64,000 nt of DNA from Tigriopus japonicus (GCA_010645155.1 CM021323.1:10226196-10290195); one strand, 5' to 3'; positions 23,101 through 35,259 are shown, counted from the stretch's first letter. The notes: generated by a model from the letters alone, not told the origin. Program-made: numbers and translations.

Positions 23101-26100
23101 AGGATGTTGGGGAAACTTGAGCTTGCTTCCACTCCTCTCAAGCTTCTGGTACGTCGAAGGCATACTTTGAAAGTCATTGGATATTCTTTGTGGTCTTTCA
23201 AAACGAAACTTCCAGGGTAATTCCGTGGTTTTCTTTCAGGATAAATCAGGCCCGTCTCAACTTTTGGAAGTAATGACTCTTTCCCAATTTTGTCATCATT
23301 CATATTTCATAGCCTTCTCTGAAGCATCTGCTCTCCCGTTGATACTTTTTTGCCTTCGTCTCGCCTTCAAGTGTCTTTGACATTATTTAGGTCTTTTGGC
23401 CGCCGAAATGTTGCTTGGTGTTCTTCTGGGTCCTTGTTCCCTCTTCCCAGTTCGCTTCTCTTAAGCATTCGCAATAAAACTTGAGTTGGCAAAGGACATC
23501 ATTAAGGTCCCTAATGAAAAAAGTTTTACTGGGTTTTCGTCTTGGTGTAGTGCTCGCCTTATTACAGTGTCACACGACACTGCCAAGGCTGAGAAATGTT
23601 TGTCATTTAACTCGAGGAGAGTGGAAATCCCTTTGACACCAAACTTAAGGTGCGACTCCAGGTCACTCTCAAAAGTTGCCTTTCAACCATGCCCTCAACA
23701 CAAAGCCTCAACACATCCAATGCAGATACCGAACTTGAAGCTAACATGACACTAGGAAAACCCTTTTTGCCTTTGACTGCAACGAAACAAGTATTCGGGA
23801 CAATCGCTACTCTTTATCACCCAACCTTTCTTCTAGCATCTTTGTTAAATCTTTGTCCCAATCCATCATGACCTAAATACAACAGCGTTAACCCTCTCTT
23901 TTATAGGACACTTACAAATCCAAGGCCAAGACCAAATTGACCAAAAAGAAGAAACAGGCCGCCCAAGGAACGGAGGAAGAGGTTCAAAAAGACGAGGCAC
24001 GGAAACAAAAGGCCATTTTGAAGCGTCATATTGGCGTGATCGGACTGAGTGCCTTCGTCTCGGCTTATCCTTATGACGTGCCCGATTTTGTCCCGGATAT
24101 TCTGATGATCTTGAGCGACAGAGTCCACGATCCCCAGCCCATTCCCGTAAGTACCATCAGCAATGTCGTTCCTCATCGTTTAGTGTTTCTTTTATGCAAA
24201 GTAGCAGAGCCTTTTTGGATTTTCTCGACGGTGCTTGCGCCTCTTTTCGTACTAGATCAATGAAGGGAGATAGCGCAAAGAACCTTTTTCCTTTGAGATA
24301 TTGGTCCCTATTGGATCGCATCTTCTCTTAAAAAGGTTTTTGAAAATGAGCTCGCAGTTTCTTCGTGCAAAGTTGTTGTGGCTGTTCTTTTGAGATGGAC
24401 GAGATGGTCAGATCCAACCAAAAAGGGGGAAAACACCTTTCATCAAGGAGTGTGGCAATATTTGTTCGTTCCATCTTTTCGATGATCCCTGTTTTGAGAT
24501 ATGTTTTGATTCAACGCTCAATTCAGCTTCCTTTAATGGCATCAAAAAACCCATATGACCCTTCTCCAGGCGCTAAAACATTACAGTAGAAAAATTGGGC
24601 CTCAAGTTCGTACTTAAAAGCGAGATATGTGAGATCCTACCAACTCATTAACATCTAATTCTAGTTGCTGCAAAAAGAACCTTCGCAATTTGAGGTGTTC
24701 TATGGAATGATTATTAAAAAGAGCTTAAAAGTTTTTAAGAATAGTAGTTTGAAGAAGGATGGGAAATCCATCTCCCTAGGGGTTATTAAATGTTTTTCAT
24801 CACGCTTTGTGTTGAAAACTACGTTGGGTTGTGAGAGTTATCTATCTATCTCTCCACATGATTCTTCCAATGGCCGATCCCAATTGATTACTTCCTATCG
24901 GTTGGCATGGAACCGAATCGCATCCCATGGGAGATCAGTGTTCCAGAACCCCGAGCAGGAATTATTTTCGGATCGTGAATGGCACACGAACCATTTTGGC
25001 TGCCTTAGCACTATCTGAGTTGGAACGCCACCATCAACCAACCCTCTTTTTGTGCCCTTTTTCTTCCGGCTAAGTGAACAGAACCCACGGCAACAAAAAC
25101 ATGCTTTAAGTTGTTCTTTCTTCCCTTTTCGTGCGTTCCTTGTTCCCCCAAACATCTTCAGTGGGATCATCCTGCCGGTATTCGAAGATGAATCATAGCC
25201 CTTTGTTTCAACAGCATTCATTTCCTCGTCTTCAGTCTTTGGCGCTGAAATGGAATAATGCTTGAACCAACGTCCCTCAGACATGTATTTGGAATCCATC
25301 TTCAGGCCCACGAGCCACCCACCCACAGAGAGCGAGCTGTGAATAGGGGTACTTGGGAGCCCGGAGACATCCCATTTAAAGACCGATCCATCAATTTTGG
25401 AACCCTCTCAAGTTCTCAAATTCCATTCGTTGAGCTGCGTTGTTCGTTCCCGGGAAAGACTTAAAAGGGGGTTTGAAGACTAAGCTTTGGCCTCAAATAG
25501 AACTTTGGGTGAGAGAAATGGATGGTTTTGCATCCTTTGGAAGACTAAAAACCATTGTGAAAAGCACATCCTTGGTCCATTGCATGCATTCTCATTCTTC
25601 TTCTTCTCTACTTTTTGAACGAGTTGTCGTAGTGAGTGTCTGTGCCACCAAGGCGAAAAGATGCATTTGTCCTCCCTGTACGTATGTAGTGCACAAAAGT
25701 TGTCTTGAGATATTTAAAAGCTCTTCCTCTAAAAGGTCTTGTTCAACTGGATGCCATTGTACTAACCACTTCCACACTCACACACGTGGAGTAGTGCTCT
25801 ACGTAAAGCAGTGGTTGGTGTCCCTGAAAGTCCAAAGCAACTTAAACATACTCTTTTAAACCGTATGATCGCACACATTTGCTACTGGCAAGAATTGCTC
25901 CCACGAGAAATCCGTTCCTAAATGGGGGCCTCAAGGAGCCTCCAAAAGCAAGAAGGTCCAACTTCAGAGGCCTTAACCATGAGGCCCCATGCCCGATTAA
26001 TGAATCCTAGGGGGTGCTGAAAGTCAGCGGTTTCTCGGAGACAATTAGAAGAATGTCACCAAAAGGACTTTTCATGATGACTTGAAGAAAAGCGAGAAAT

Positions 26101-26895
26101 ATTTCTTTTTTCCTGGGACACCATGACTTGCAAAAAAATGCTTATTTGTTAAGGCAGCCCCTTAACGCGATTCGTATTTTCCATTTCCTCGAGTACCTCT
26201 CAATCTTCATAAAAAAATATCCCGCGAAAACGAATAACTGTGAGGAAGAGAAATAAGATTTTGGACACACTTTTTGAGCGTTAGGCCTTGGATCTCATTA
26301 GTCATCATCATCTCGCCACTATTCCAGTTTTATTCCATCCCGCGAGAGTCTGTTGGAAATGCGTGGTTGAACAGTTTTTTGCATCACATCATCATCTTTC
26401 CCTTCCAATGGTGACTTTAGATTCGTCTGATTGGTTGGTTTGTCTGCACTATCGCAGACAAGGTCCGTCGTCTTGTCCCGTTTCTCAAGTGCAAACCCGC
26501 AATTTGCGAGGGTGTGCTTTCAGACATTTTTGTTCTAGCACCTGATCGTTCATTTTGAATGATCTGAATCGTGCTCAAAGAGTAGTGATCTTGTTTCAGT
26601 TCCAATTTGATATGGCATGCATTGGCCAAACTTACTATTTGGCCTCTTTCTCAAGGTTCCCTTTCTTCGGGAATGTGGATGCTGTGTCCGCTCTCTTCTT
26701 TCTTATCTTTGGTCTAACCAAACTTTTGCTCTTATCATTCATTGAACATTCTCGTTTCAGACCACGGTTAAGAAGACTCTTATGGACTTTAAGAGGACTC
26801 ATCAAGACAATTGGGAGGAGCACAAGATGAAGTTTTCCGAGGATCAGCTTTCCATCCTCACGGACTTGCTCGTGTCACCGAGTTACTATGCTTGA
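11184..26895 (+). CDS. PSME4: Proteasome activator complex subunit 4 (PA200/Blm10 family)
   Basis: Thirteen exons: 11184-11488, 12170-12427, 12489-12747, 12823-13166, 13247-14180, 14247-14462, 14526-14909, 14989-15258, 15826-17986, 18045-18304, 18525-18707, 23907-24146, 26761-26895. All joins are GT-AG and keep frame; the total is 1983 codons (1982 residues), against about 1843 in human PA200. The protein is a HEAT-repeat solenoid that caps the 20S proteasome and promotes ubiquitin-independent degradation, including of acetylated histones, in the nucleus. Blocks that match the family by eye: [15 protein letters not shown] at the N terminus, [153 protein letters not shown]. The C terminus ends SPSYYA, the Tyr-Tyr-X signature used to open the 20S gate. 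Odd: a Pro/Gly/Met-rich insert at about residues 1577-1682. I chose ATG 11184; the codon nine bases upstream is TTG. Confidence 0.97.
11655..11890 (+). mobile_element. Possible second SINE-like element in PSME4 intron 1
   Basis: GC-rich island in an otherwise AT-rich intron, with GGGCTAACCGCGTCAGGGCT followed about 45 bases later by GGGTTCAAATTTGGC, resembling Pol III A and B boxes, and ending near an AATAATAATAATC run. Only one copy is in the window, so it cannot be confirmed as a repeat. Confidence 0.33.
17586..17900 (+). other. PSME4: Pro/Gly/Met-rich insert inside PSME4 exon 9
   Basis: In-frame low-complexity segment of about 105 residues with repeated [16 protein letters not shown] and MMPMMNPGM patterns, located between the last well-conserved HEAT block ([16 protein letters not shown]) and the bromodomain-like C-terminal region. 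No splice sites suggest that it is an intron. Probably a disordered, surface loop. Confidence 0.85.
18708..23906 (+). other. PSME4 intron 11 (5.2 kb)
   Basis: The donor TTG|GTGAGT at 18708 and the acceptor TTTATAG at 23906 bound an intron about eight times longer than most others in the gene. It carries SINE copy 2. No other gene was recognised; ORFs are short and codon composition is not gene-like. Confidence 0.85.
21549..21803 (+). mobile_element. tRNA-derived SINE, copy 2, with target duplication
   Basis: A box TGGCGTCGTGG at 21578-21588 and B box GGTTCGATTCT at 21622-21632. The body (21559-21793) matches the copy at 8981-9207 in inverse orientation. A perfect 10-bp direct repeat AGTAATCCAA sits at 21549-21558 and 21794-21803, as expected for LINE-mediated insertion; an A-run follows. 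The tail region after the tRNA part (about 21640-21790) is shared by both copies and may derive from the 3' end of the mobilising LINE. Confidence 0.9.
24147..26760 (+). other. PSME4 intron 12 (2.6 kb)
   Basis: Bounded by CCC|GTAAGT at 24147 and CTCGTTTCAG at 26760. No gene or clear repeat recognised within it. Confidence 0.85.
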
Positions 26896-27899
26896 TATTC
26901 TGATCCTGATGATATAAAAGTCAAATCACACTCAACGTCAAGACAAAATTGCCCCTGGACTGAGTACCAAAAAAATGGAACCAAGAAAAAAAAGAACTCG
27001 ACTCAGGGTCCAGAATTATATTAGTGTTTCTTTTTTATCTCATACTGGATATATATATTTTTTCGTCATGACAATAGGAAGATTGTTCTTGGATATTTCG
27101 ATTGTAATACATCACTACATTATTGGATTGGTATTTGCTTCACTGCCGAATCGACCTGAAAACGGAAACCTTCAATGCCAAACAGGCCTCGTCATTGACA
27201 TAATCTTCAATTCACGGCATGACTGCTCGATTTATTCAGTGTCTTTAAATGTGTCGCAAGAACGAAACGTCGCAAGAATTCTTCAAACGTGCAATGCTCC
27301 AGGTATAAATTTGCTTCAAGTTTTCTATTCATGTTGATCTATCTACGATGATCACCCACAGAGACCTGGTTGGGCGTTGGTCTGTAGTATATGCCTCCAT
27401 TTGAAGGCATTTTTATACTTGTAGGGTTTCTACATGATGACCCTGTGGTTGAACCATGAGCTACGTCCGTAAATTCCACTACGGTTTTCGGTGCTCCTCC
27501 GAAAGCGATGCGTCCGTTCTGCTTCAAGCTTCACTGGCTTTTAAGCACAAATTTGAAATTTTGTTGAACACATCCCAAATCTGGATGATGATGGTTTTTG
27601 TACCATTCAATTTTCAGCCAGACAAGCGACCAAAGTGCAACTGATTACGTACTCATAGGTCTGGCATGGATCTGAAATCGATTGAACGCCTTTGGATTTC
27701 AAGGTTTGACAGATTTCCACAGGATTATCTAAATGGAGGTCAGGCAAAAAATGTGGGTGGACTAGTGAAGTTTGTGCCCCTTTTTACAGTTATTTGCATA
27801 GTCGTCATAGCTAATCCTTCTTCTATGAAAAGATCGTTGTGAAGTTGTTGGAAAAAATGCTTTTACCTTACCTTCCATAACCAGATCTCCAACATGAGG
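26896..27899. other. PSME4 3' UTR and intergenic DNA
   Basis: No canonical AATAAA seen immediately after the stop; ATATAAAA at 26913-26920 is a poor substitute. A GC-richer stretch at 27340-27530 has no recognisable protein. Nothing else supported. Confidence 0.4.
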
Positions 27900-28460
27900 C
27901 ACGGTGTTTTTTGAGCGTGAGAAGTCATTTTCAAATTCCAGGAACTTTTGAGACCACTTTTGAGCTGTGAACGCAATGCAGAACATTTATTTGAATTCAG
28001 TTAAATAGGTCACGGGCAAAACTCTATAATGTTACCTAAAACACACTTAAAAACAAATATTTGAAAAATTACTTTGACCAAAGTCTTAAATGTACTAAGA
28101 GCAGTGATGCTCTAAAATCTTTCGGAAATCTATTTCGCGTATGTTTTTTCAACGGCTTTTTCGTTCAGCATTCTCGGAGGACCAAACGGGAGGGTCGTTA
28201 CATCAATTCAGACAAACGGCTTAGTAGAAGTTGACAATATTTTAGGTAAATTCACCCATGAGGTTACTGGAGAATAAAGTGTAAGAAAATTTAAAAAAAA
28301 TGTGTTTAAGCATGTTTTAAGTGACCTTACATCATATTTTTGCCCGTGACCTAATTAACAAAATTTAGATACAGATGTGGTATTGCATTCACACCTCAAA
28401 ACTAGTCTCAAAAGTTTTTGGAATTTAAAAATGACTTCTCACGCTCAAAAAAACACCGTG
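27900..28460. mobile_element. Foldback/TIR element of 561 bp
   Basis: Terminal inverted repeats begin CACGGTGTTTTTTGAGCGTG at the left and end with the inverse CACGCTCAAAAAAACACCGTG at the right; similarity extends about 75 bp inwards, with a further inner inverted patch near 28009 and 28335 (GGTCACGGGCAAAA / TTTTTGCCCGTGACC). A 4-bp direct repeat GAGG flanks it (27896-27899 and 28461-28464). No transposase inside, so it is non-autonomous. Superfamily not assigned. Confidence 0.8.
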
Positions 28461-28464
28461 GAGG

Positions 28465-29863
28465 TTCATCCGAGACCCATTTTAGTGTGATCATGCATAG
28501 GCATATTAAGAGATCCTTGGATCATGAGAAGAATTGTTACTAAATCTCAGTTTGTCATAATAGCTAAATACTATTGGCCATGTTGTACCAACGCAATTCA
28601 ATGACTAGCTCGTCCCTTTTTCTGCCTAGTCTGCCCTCAAACTCAGAGTGCGGGCTGATCTGTTACGGTAGCCATCTTTATTTCTCTGATAGAAATGCTT
28701 TCGATTTGGAGACTTTTCGACTTGAATGAAATGGTCTTAACGCTTGGTTCATCATGTATGGAACACGTAAGTAGCAAGGAAATCGCCAAACGGAGTGATT
28801 GAGAGAAAGCAAAGAGGCACATCCTGATGTGAAAAGTATCTTTTGAGGTGCGTTTCTTTTGTCAATAGTATCGCTTCTGGGCGTCATTTGTGACCCAAAT
28901 AAATAACGGAGAGAGAGCGAAGATAAGAAATATTAGCTAGAATTCGACTCGTTGGAGAAAATGGATTTAGGGATTTTTGGCAGGCAGTGGAGCCAACCAA
29001 GTTCTCAGAACTTTCGATAGTCCAAGTCAGAAACTGGTTGTCAACACGCTCTCAGAGTACCTTCTTTAAACAGAGTACTATTAAGTAGGCTATTAAGTAA
29101 TCATGCAATAATTGGGCACACGAACGAGGAAATAAGCGCATTAAACGATCAAAAATTAGTGATGTACTTTTTGTCCAATTGGAATGAAGATTTATCAAGT
29201 GATCTATTTCTGTTCACGTATTTTTTCGAGCAATCATCATAGGCAACCACAAATTCAATTTTCAAGTCATAATACGGGTCGGGGCAGGCATTCATGAAAA
29301 ATACCTCGATTTTGAAATTGGAAAGATAATTTTTGTTAAAGATTCTTACGCAACAACAGGTATAAACTGGAATCTCTCTAAAAGAAATGAGTGGGAGGAC
29401 CCACTATCCATCTAATTACGTTTACAGGTTTCAAACTAAAACTGAAAATCATTCAAACGCTACTTGAGCTTGAAGCTCATAAAATATCCATGGTGTTCCT
29501 TTGTGGGTTAAGTCTTCATAGCTCTTTTTATCAAGAAGTAGCATTACATAATTAATTAGTCCTGAAAAAACAATAACGAAATTTACCTTTGAGGGTTTAC
29601 ACGATGCCTGAGAATAAGAATCTTAGTTCTTGAACGAGTAGTTCGTAGACTAGACTTGATTCATTTGAACCACAATCCATGTTAGAGAGATGGTGCATTC
29701 ATTGCAGGCTATGATCCGTAAAATAAAAGACATTTTGTATGCAACACATATTCGTAAGACTATTTTAAATCTATGAAAATGACCTCTGAACTTCTCTGGT
29801 CTTCCAAAGGGATTGAGCTCCTTCTCATTCTGCACGGCTTGTCCAAAGTTATTGCGAAACTGT
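28465..29863. other. AT-rich intergenic DNA
   Basis: No gene, RNA gene or clear repeat recognised. Confidence 0.45.
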
Positions 29864-30062
29864 AGGCCGCATGTTAGCGCACTTAATTCAAAAGCGAGAG
29901 CCCACCAAAATCAAGTCAGATTAACCGGCCTCGAGTATATACTCGTGACAACTCCTGTGTTTGAAACGCAGCAACTAGGGAGAGTATATACTCGACGAAT
30001 GCTAAGTCGACTTGATTTTGGTGTACTCTCGCTTTTGAATTAAGTGCGTTAACATGCGGCCT
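29864..30062. mobile_element. MITE of 199 bp with about 55-bp TIRs
   Basis: Left arm AGGCCGCATGTTAGCGCACT and onward is matched by the inverse complement ending AACATGCGGCCT at 30062 over about 55 bases with only three or four mismatches. The centre holds two CGAGTATATACTCG palindromes (about 29932-29945 and, once modified, about 29982-29995). Confidence 0.82.
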
Positions 30063-30255
30063 TTATATAGGCTACATGTCAACGCACTTTACTCAAATAG
30101 CTCGAGTATATTAAAAATCCAGTTGGGCCGCAAGTGTACTCTTTTTAACAGCTGTTGTGTTTGGAACGCAGCAGCTCGGGCAAGTATTTGCTCATGGCCG
30201 ATTGATTTGACTTGATTTTGGTATGCTCAAGCTACTTGAAGAACAAAGATGGCCA
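30063..30255. mobile_element. Diverged second copy of the same MITE, in tandem
   Basis: Directly abuts the first copy. Shares ordered blocks with it (AACGCACTT.ACTCAAA, GCTCGAGTATAT, GTGTTTGGAACGCAGCAGCT, TTGACTTGATTTTGGT) but is much more diverged, and its own arms pair poorly. Confidence 0.65.
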
Positions 30256-31432
30256 TTCTAAAAATTAAGCTCTTTTTTGCCTACAGAGAGCATCTGATCT
30301 TGTATTTTTGCAACACCTACTTAAATGAATAAAAGTGAGTTGTGATTTAAAAAAGGCTCAATTTAGAACGTACACTCTGTAGCACATAAATTCTTTTCAT
30401 TGGTTTTCTAAACATACTCGGAGAAAACTACTCAGACACTCGGTTGACAAAGAAGTCAATGACGAAATAAGGATTTTCGGGTCACAGAATCAATTTCTCA
30501 ACAACCAGTTTTGAGAAAATCCCATGCTTCCAGATTTTCACTGATAAGCAGTGCTGAAAGATTTACCAATTTTTTGATGTGACATTCCTTTTTGAACGAG
30601 CTCCTCGACCACAAAACCACTCCTGAATGAGGCTGACAATACCAAGCCTTTGATGTTTTAGCACAAACTCTTAAATTTGAAACACATTTAGTATTCAATG
30701 AAACACAATGGATTAAAATAATTTAATCGAGACGAGCCAAAACATCTCATATAACTATCTGGCACTGCTCATCCCAATTTCGATTGAAGAGCCATGTGAG
30801 AGATCAAAGTGTGTCCGCAATTCCAATAACATATTCCTCTCGTGGTTTTTTTATCTTATTTTGTTCATACTTTTTCAAGTTTGTTTCTACGATATTCAAC
30901 GTATCGTACATTGAATTTGTTTTAATCGAAATCATGACCAATAAAAATCATTATCAGTGACTTTACTTTTTATGTATCTTTTTAATCATGGTCAATTTTT
31001 TAAAGTTACTTCGTACCCAAAATCAACTCCCCGAACTCGTTTTTTGGCGCTCATCAGTTAGACCAATCCACACATGACAAACCATCGCTAACAAAAGCGA
31101 ATTGTCTCGCCTTCGTATCTGCTCCTGTAAATGTGGGCCTGTCATAAAAAGCCATTCTATTCTACGTAATTGGTCCCACGACGAGGGTAAAAAGCTCAAG
31201 TCTCCGATCGGTCATTTGTGTGTATCATCTAAAGTCATCCCTCAAAAAGATCTTCGACTTCTCGAATTCTCAACAATGGGTCGGTCATTTGATTATTGGA
31301 CCCGAGCCTTATTCATTGTTAATCGTGAAATTGTGATTTAGCGCCTTCCTCGCCGATCGATTTTGCTCTCTTGCAGAAGTGGCCTTCTAAACGTATCTGT
31401 CAATATCTGTGTGCCTACCCTACATAGGTAGA
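30256..31432. other. AT-rich intergenic DNA
   Basis: Nothing recognised on either strand. Confidence 0.4.
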
Positions 31433-31696
31433 AGATAGAGCAAGGGTCGGCAACCGCTTTTGGGTTAGGCCCATCAAATTTGATCACGTGTTGGCAGGGG
31501 CCCATCAAACTGACGTAGGTAGGTCCAGCGCCCCACAAATTAAAGATTGAAGTACTTTCGGCCCACGAGTACAGTACCATGAATGCTCTCGGGCCCACTA
31601 TTTTGGACTTTCCCCATAGCTCTTGGGACCACCAAAGACCACCCATGGGCCCATGTGTGAGCTGTGGCCCACCGGTTGCCTACAACTGAGATAGAG
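31433..31696. mobile_element. hAT-type MITE (248 bp) with 8-bp target duplication
   Basis: The element 31441-31688 starts CAAGGGTCGGCAACCG and ends CGGTTGCCTACAACTG, imperfect TIRs of about 16 bp of the kind found in hAT elements. The perfect 8-bp direct repeat AGATAGAG flanks it at 31433-31440 and 31689-31696, the length made by hAT transposases. The inside is GC-rich (GGCCCA repeats) and non-coding. Confidence 0.88.
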
Positions 31697-32591
31697 CATC
31701 ATCACAAAGAGGTATGGATGAATTAGAGCGGGAAACAATTTGCCGAATAGATAGATAGTGAGTGAATGCATGGAATGTAGAGCAGAGTAGTTGTTGTCGT
31801 GTCATTGTCAGGTGAATCTGGCATTTGTTTGCGAAAAGGCCGAGATGAAACGAAGCTAAAACTTTGTCTCCAAAAGGAGGAGGAAGGGCCATTAACATAT
31901 ATCCATGTTTGCTAACTCGTTACAATGGATTAAGCCAAAGAGAGAGAGAGAAATGGAGACGCACTCACATTCACATTTACCATTTACAAAGACAGATTGG
32001 TGCTGATTGTTCATGGGCATTGCGAAAAGGCATTTGTCACTTTCCAAGCATGGGATTCGATTACATAAGTTTGACTTTTTCCGCTTAGACATCTTCTTTC
32101 TTCGTTGAAGTTGTTATCGTTGGTTGGTCGTGGTAACTAAATGAGTGAGTCAGTGAGTGACTCTCTGGAAATGGCAATGCTTTGGAAAGTCCACGTAAAT
32201 GTTGAAGACGTCTATTAACTGAAACAAAAGACTAGAATCGTGTGTTGCCAAACATCTAGTTTTTTCAGTAAAATCCACCATGTACGTACAACAGGCGAGC
32301 CTAGTCACGGAAGCTTTCATCTCATCGGAAGTACTGGCTGGTTTGCATAAAACACTTGGATCCATGAAATCACAGGGGTGAAAATGAAACTTTTACGACT
32401 AATCACCAAAAACCCAGATTGGGCTTGTCTCAATGGACAAACATATACTTAATTGATATAGACTGTATAATATATAGATTGAACATTGTATTCTCAATCC
32501 AATGAGGCAAGTCCTCGCAATAAAGATTAGTACTATTATTTATGACTAATGTTTGGACACGATGATTTGTAGCTATAAAAATAGTTTCAAT
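31697..32591. other. Intergenic DNA
   Basis: Short GAGA run (31939-31950) and a GAGT-like tract at 32141-32160. No gene recognised. Confidence 0.4.
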
Positions 32592-32754
32592 CAATGGAGG
32601 ATTTTAAACCAAGCTTGAAAAATTTGCCAATAGATGGCGGGGAAGGTTGGGCAAGTAAAGAGAAAAGACTTGTGAGATTAGTGCTTAGTACTTGCCCCCT
32701 CTTTCACGCTATCTATTGGCGAATTTTTCAAGCTTGGCTTAAAATCCTCTATTG
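32592..32754. mobile_element. MITE of about 163 bp
   Basis: Left end CAATGGAGGATTTTAAACCA, continuing AGCTTGAAAAATTTGCCAATAGAT, is matched by the inverse complement at the right end (ATCTATTGGCGAATTTTTCAAGCTTGGCTTAAAATCCTCTATTG). TIRs of about 44 bp with four mismatches; weaker pairing may extend a few bases outward. No target duplication resolved. Confidence 0.82.
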
Positions 32755-32805
32755 ACTGGAGTTTGAAGGTTTTGAGGATTCGTAAAACCCCTAAGCAATC
32801 GTCTT

Positions 32806-33186
32806 TACAGGGTTGGTTACAAAAAACTCTAAAACTTTACCAATAATTTGTGACCAAAACGAGGCAATGAAGTTAAGTTGTAGTCCAAATACCTTGAAAA
32901 TTGTATATCAAACTATGGCGTGTTTCAAACATTTCGTTTTAGTCGTTCGAAGCATTTCATCAATATTAGTCTTAATATAAGCTCGAAGAAAGGATGTTTG
33001 TGCAAAGAGAGCATGCGTACTTTTGGTAGAGCGTCATTTCTTGATATGAAATCTTAGTTTCACAATGAACTTATCAATTTCAAAAATACTTAAAGATACC
33101 TAAAACTAATGACTTTAATTGTCTCATAAACTGAATTTGTCAGGAGTAATTCTTTTTTTTCGGACTCCAAATGTGACAACCCTGTA
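32806..33186. mobile_element. Possible Tc1/mariner remnant with TA target site
   Basis: TA|CAGGGTTGG at 32806 and CAACCCTG|TA at 33186 give short matching ends bounded by TA dinucleotides, the Tc1/mariner pattern. TIR similarity beyond 9-10 bp is poor. The interior has no intact transposase, so the call rests on the ends only. Confidence 0.4.
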
Positions 33187-35259
33187 TGTATGTCGGTCGC
33201 GCTCAGCTAAGCATTTCTGTTAGCTGCGATGAAAAGTAAAATTTAACCGAAGACTATTCATAGGCGGCAACCGTTTGTTCTAATTAAGGTCCTATTTGTT
33301 CTAATTATTGAACTGGTAGGTCGTTCCAATAGCACACCCTGAAGCATAAGACCATCGCTTTTTCATTCAAATTTTGCACATAGAATGTTGCCTAACAAAC
33401 TCCATAAAACGGGCGTGATTGGACTTACAAAAAAATAAAGTCATAATGACAAAAATTGCAAGAGGGACCTAAAGTCGAAATCAACCGAGGACAATGCCTT
33501 CAAAATTTGAACTTTACCGAGACAAATTTGCTCGTCTGACTATAAAACTTAAAAGAAAACATTACTCTGAGAAATCTCAAGCCATCTAGAAGTCAATAGG
33601 CAATATTAAGGTACGGTTCCAACAAAGTATTTCGATCCTGACATCAAAAATCACATGCGTTAAATTTAGTTACTATCATTTGGTTTGCTCTTGAAGGCGC
33701 GTGTTTGTATTGGATTAGTTGACAGTTCTCGGGTTTGGCAGGATTTTCCAACTTGTGAAGGTGATTCAAGGGAGCAAATTAGCAAATTAATTCTGGGAGG
33801 TGGTTCGATCGAGCACCAATCAGGATCTCATTGTCCTCGAATCGGTCGGACAAAAACACTTTGAAATTTCACTCACCTTGCCTTGACTAACAACAATACT
33901 CACTCATGAACAAACGGAGCCCTCCTTTGGCTTCATGAGGCTCAAAATTACTTCATTCAGGAAATTTGCTGGGAATGTGTTTTGATTCTACGTTTTTTAA
34001 CATAAAACTCCCTTAGACTCTAAATTCAAGAGAGAACAACCTAATAGATTTCTTTTCAAAACAAACGCCGATGCCTGAATTCTTAGTAGGGAAATTTCTG
34101 GCGAATTAAATAAATCCTTGAGGTTCCAAAATTGCCAATCCAGAACTGTCAATTGATAAATAAAATGGCAAGGAAACACAAAAATTGTCGTGTTTTAAAG
34201 TAGAACAAAATGTTTGATCCCGAGTTTACATATTTGATTTTCTTAAGAAATGTTTTAAGGCGATTTTTGCGCTATGGTTTTGTTTCAATTGGGTTTCCTG
34301 ATACTATCTAGAACTAAAAAACGGCAAATAAAAACAAAAAATAGCAAACTAAAGGCACACTGACAAAGAAATGAATAAACTAGAGAATAAACCCTTTTCC
34401 CGAGATTGGATAAAGGGATTGATCAAAAAAGGGTCTCTTTCCCCCAAGTTTAAAAGTGTGGAATTTGGAATTTCCACGTTTTTCAAAAAAGGTTTCAATC
34501 GAGATCAGTTTCAATTATGTTTAAACTGGAAAGAAATTGTTGTCATGCTCAAGACGACACGAAATGTCTTTATTTATAACAAGTTTTTCTTTAATTTCCC
34601 AAGACAGTTGTTTGGTTCATCTGGAGGGGAGTTTTTAAGAATTTAAGAATACAATAAATGTGCCCAAAATGACTTCGACTTTCTGCTTCATTTGCCCCTT
34701 TGAGACCGTTCATGACCAATGACAAATGAGTAATGTCTCCGTAAGTTGGAACATGCGTTTCCCCACAAACTAGTTTCACATTGAAAGTAACCCGGGATCA
34801 TACATACAATCCATACCACACAATGAATGACCTTCACTAGTTGGGTCAAATCGATCGTTGGCCACGTGGAAAGTTCTCTCCAAACTTGTTCATGGGTGAA
34901 AACTTTGGCCATCGATGCAATCCTTCGGAGTTGGTTCCTCATTCGTTGGCTTTCATCCCAAGCAAACCCCTCGTGAAAACTGCGCGACTACAGTATAATA
35001 ATGCGTCTCCTGCCGAAATCCACTTCACAACTTTGGCATCTGCTCCGACAATCTCCACGCATTTCAGGCAGATGTGTCGTCAACACTACTCTCCAAACAT
35101 GTGAGCGACAAGCTTAATCTTTTAATAGGGACCTATGAAGCCCTGTCCAGACAGAGACCCCGTTTGTTACGGGGCTTACATACATGTAATATTTACGAAG
35201 TCGACCACGGGGAGATTCCACCATCCCAATCATCCTCCAAGGGCCCCCTTCTCCCTCTC
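33187..35259. other. Intergenic DNA
   Basis: No gene recognised. GC content rises from about 34.7 kb towards the probable promoter at 35.3 kb. Confidence 0.4.

Noticed and set aside
29932..29995. CGAGTATATACTCG palindromes as regulatory operators
   Set aside because: They are internal parts of the MITE and repeated in its diverged copy, so the mobile element explains them.
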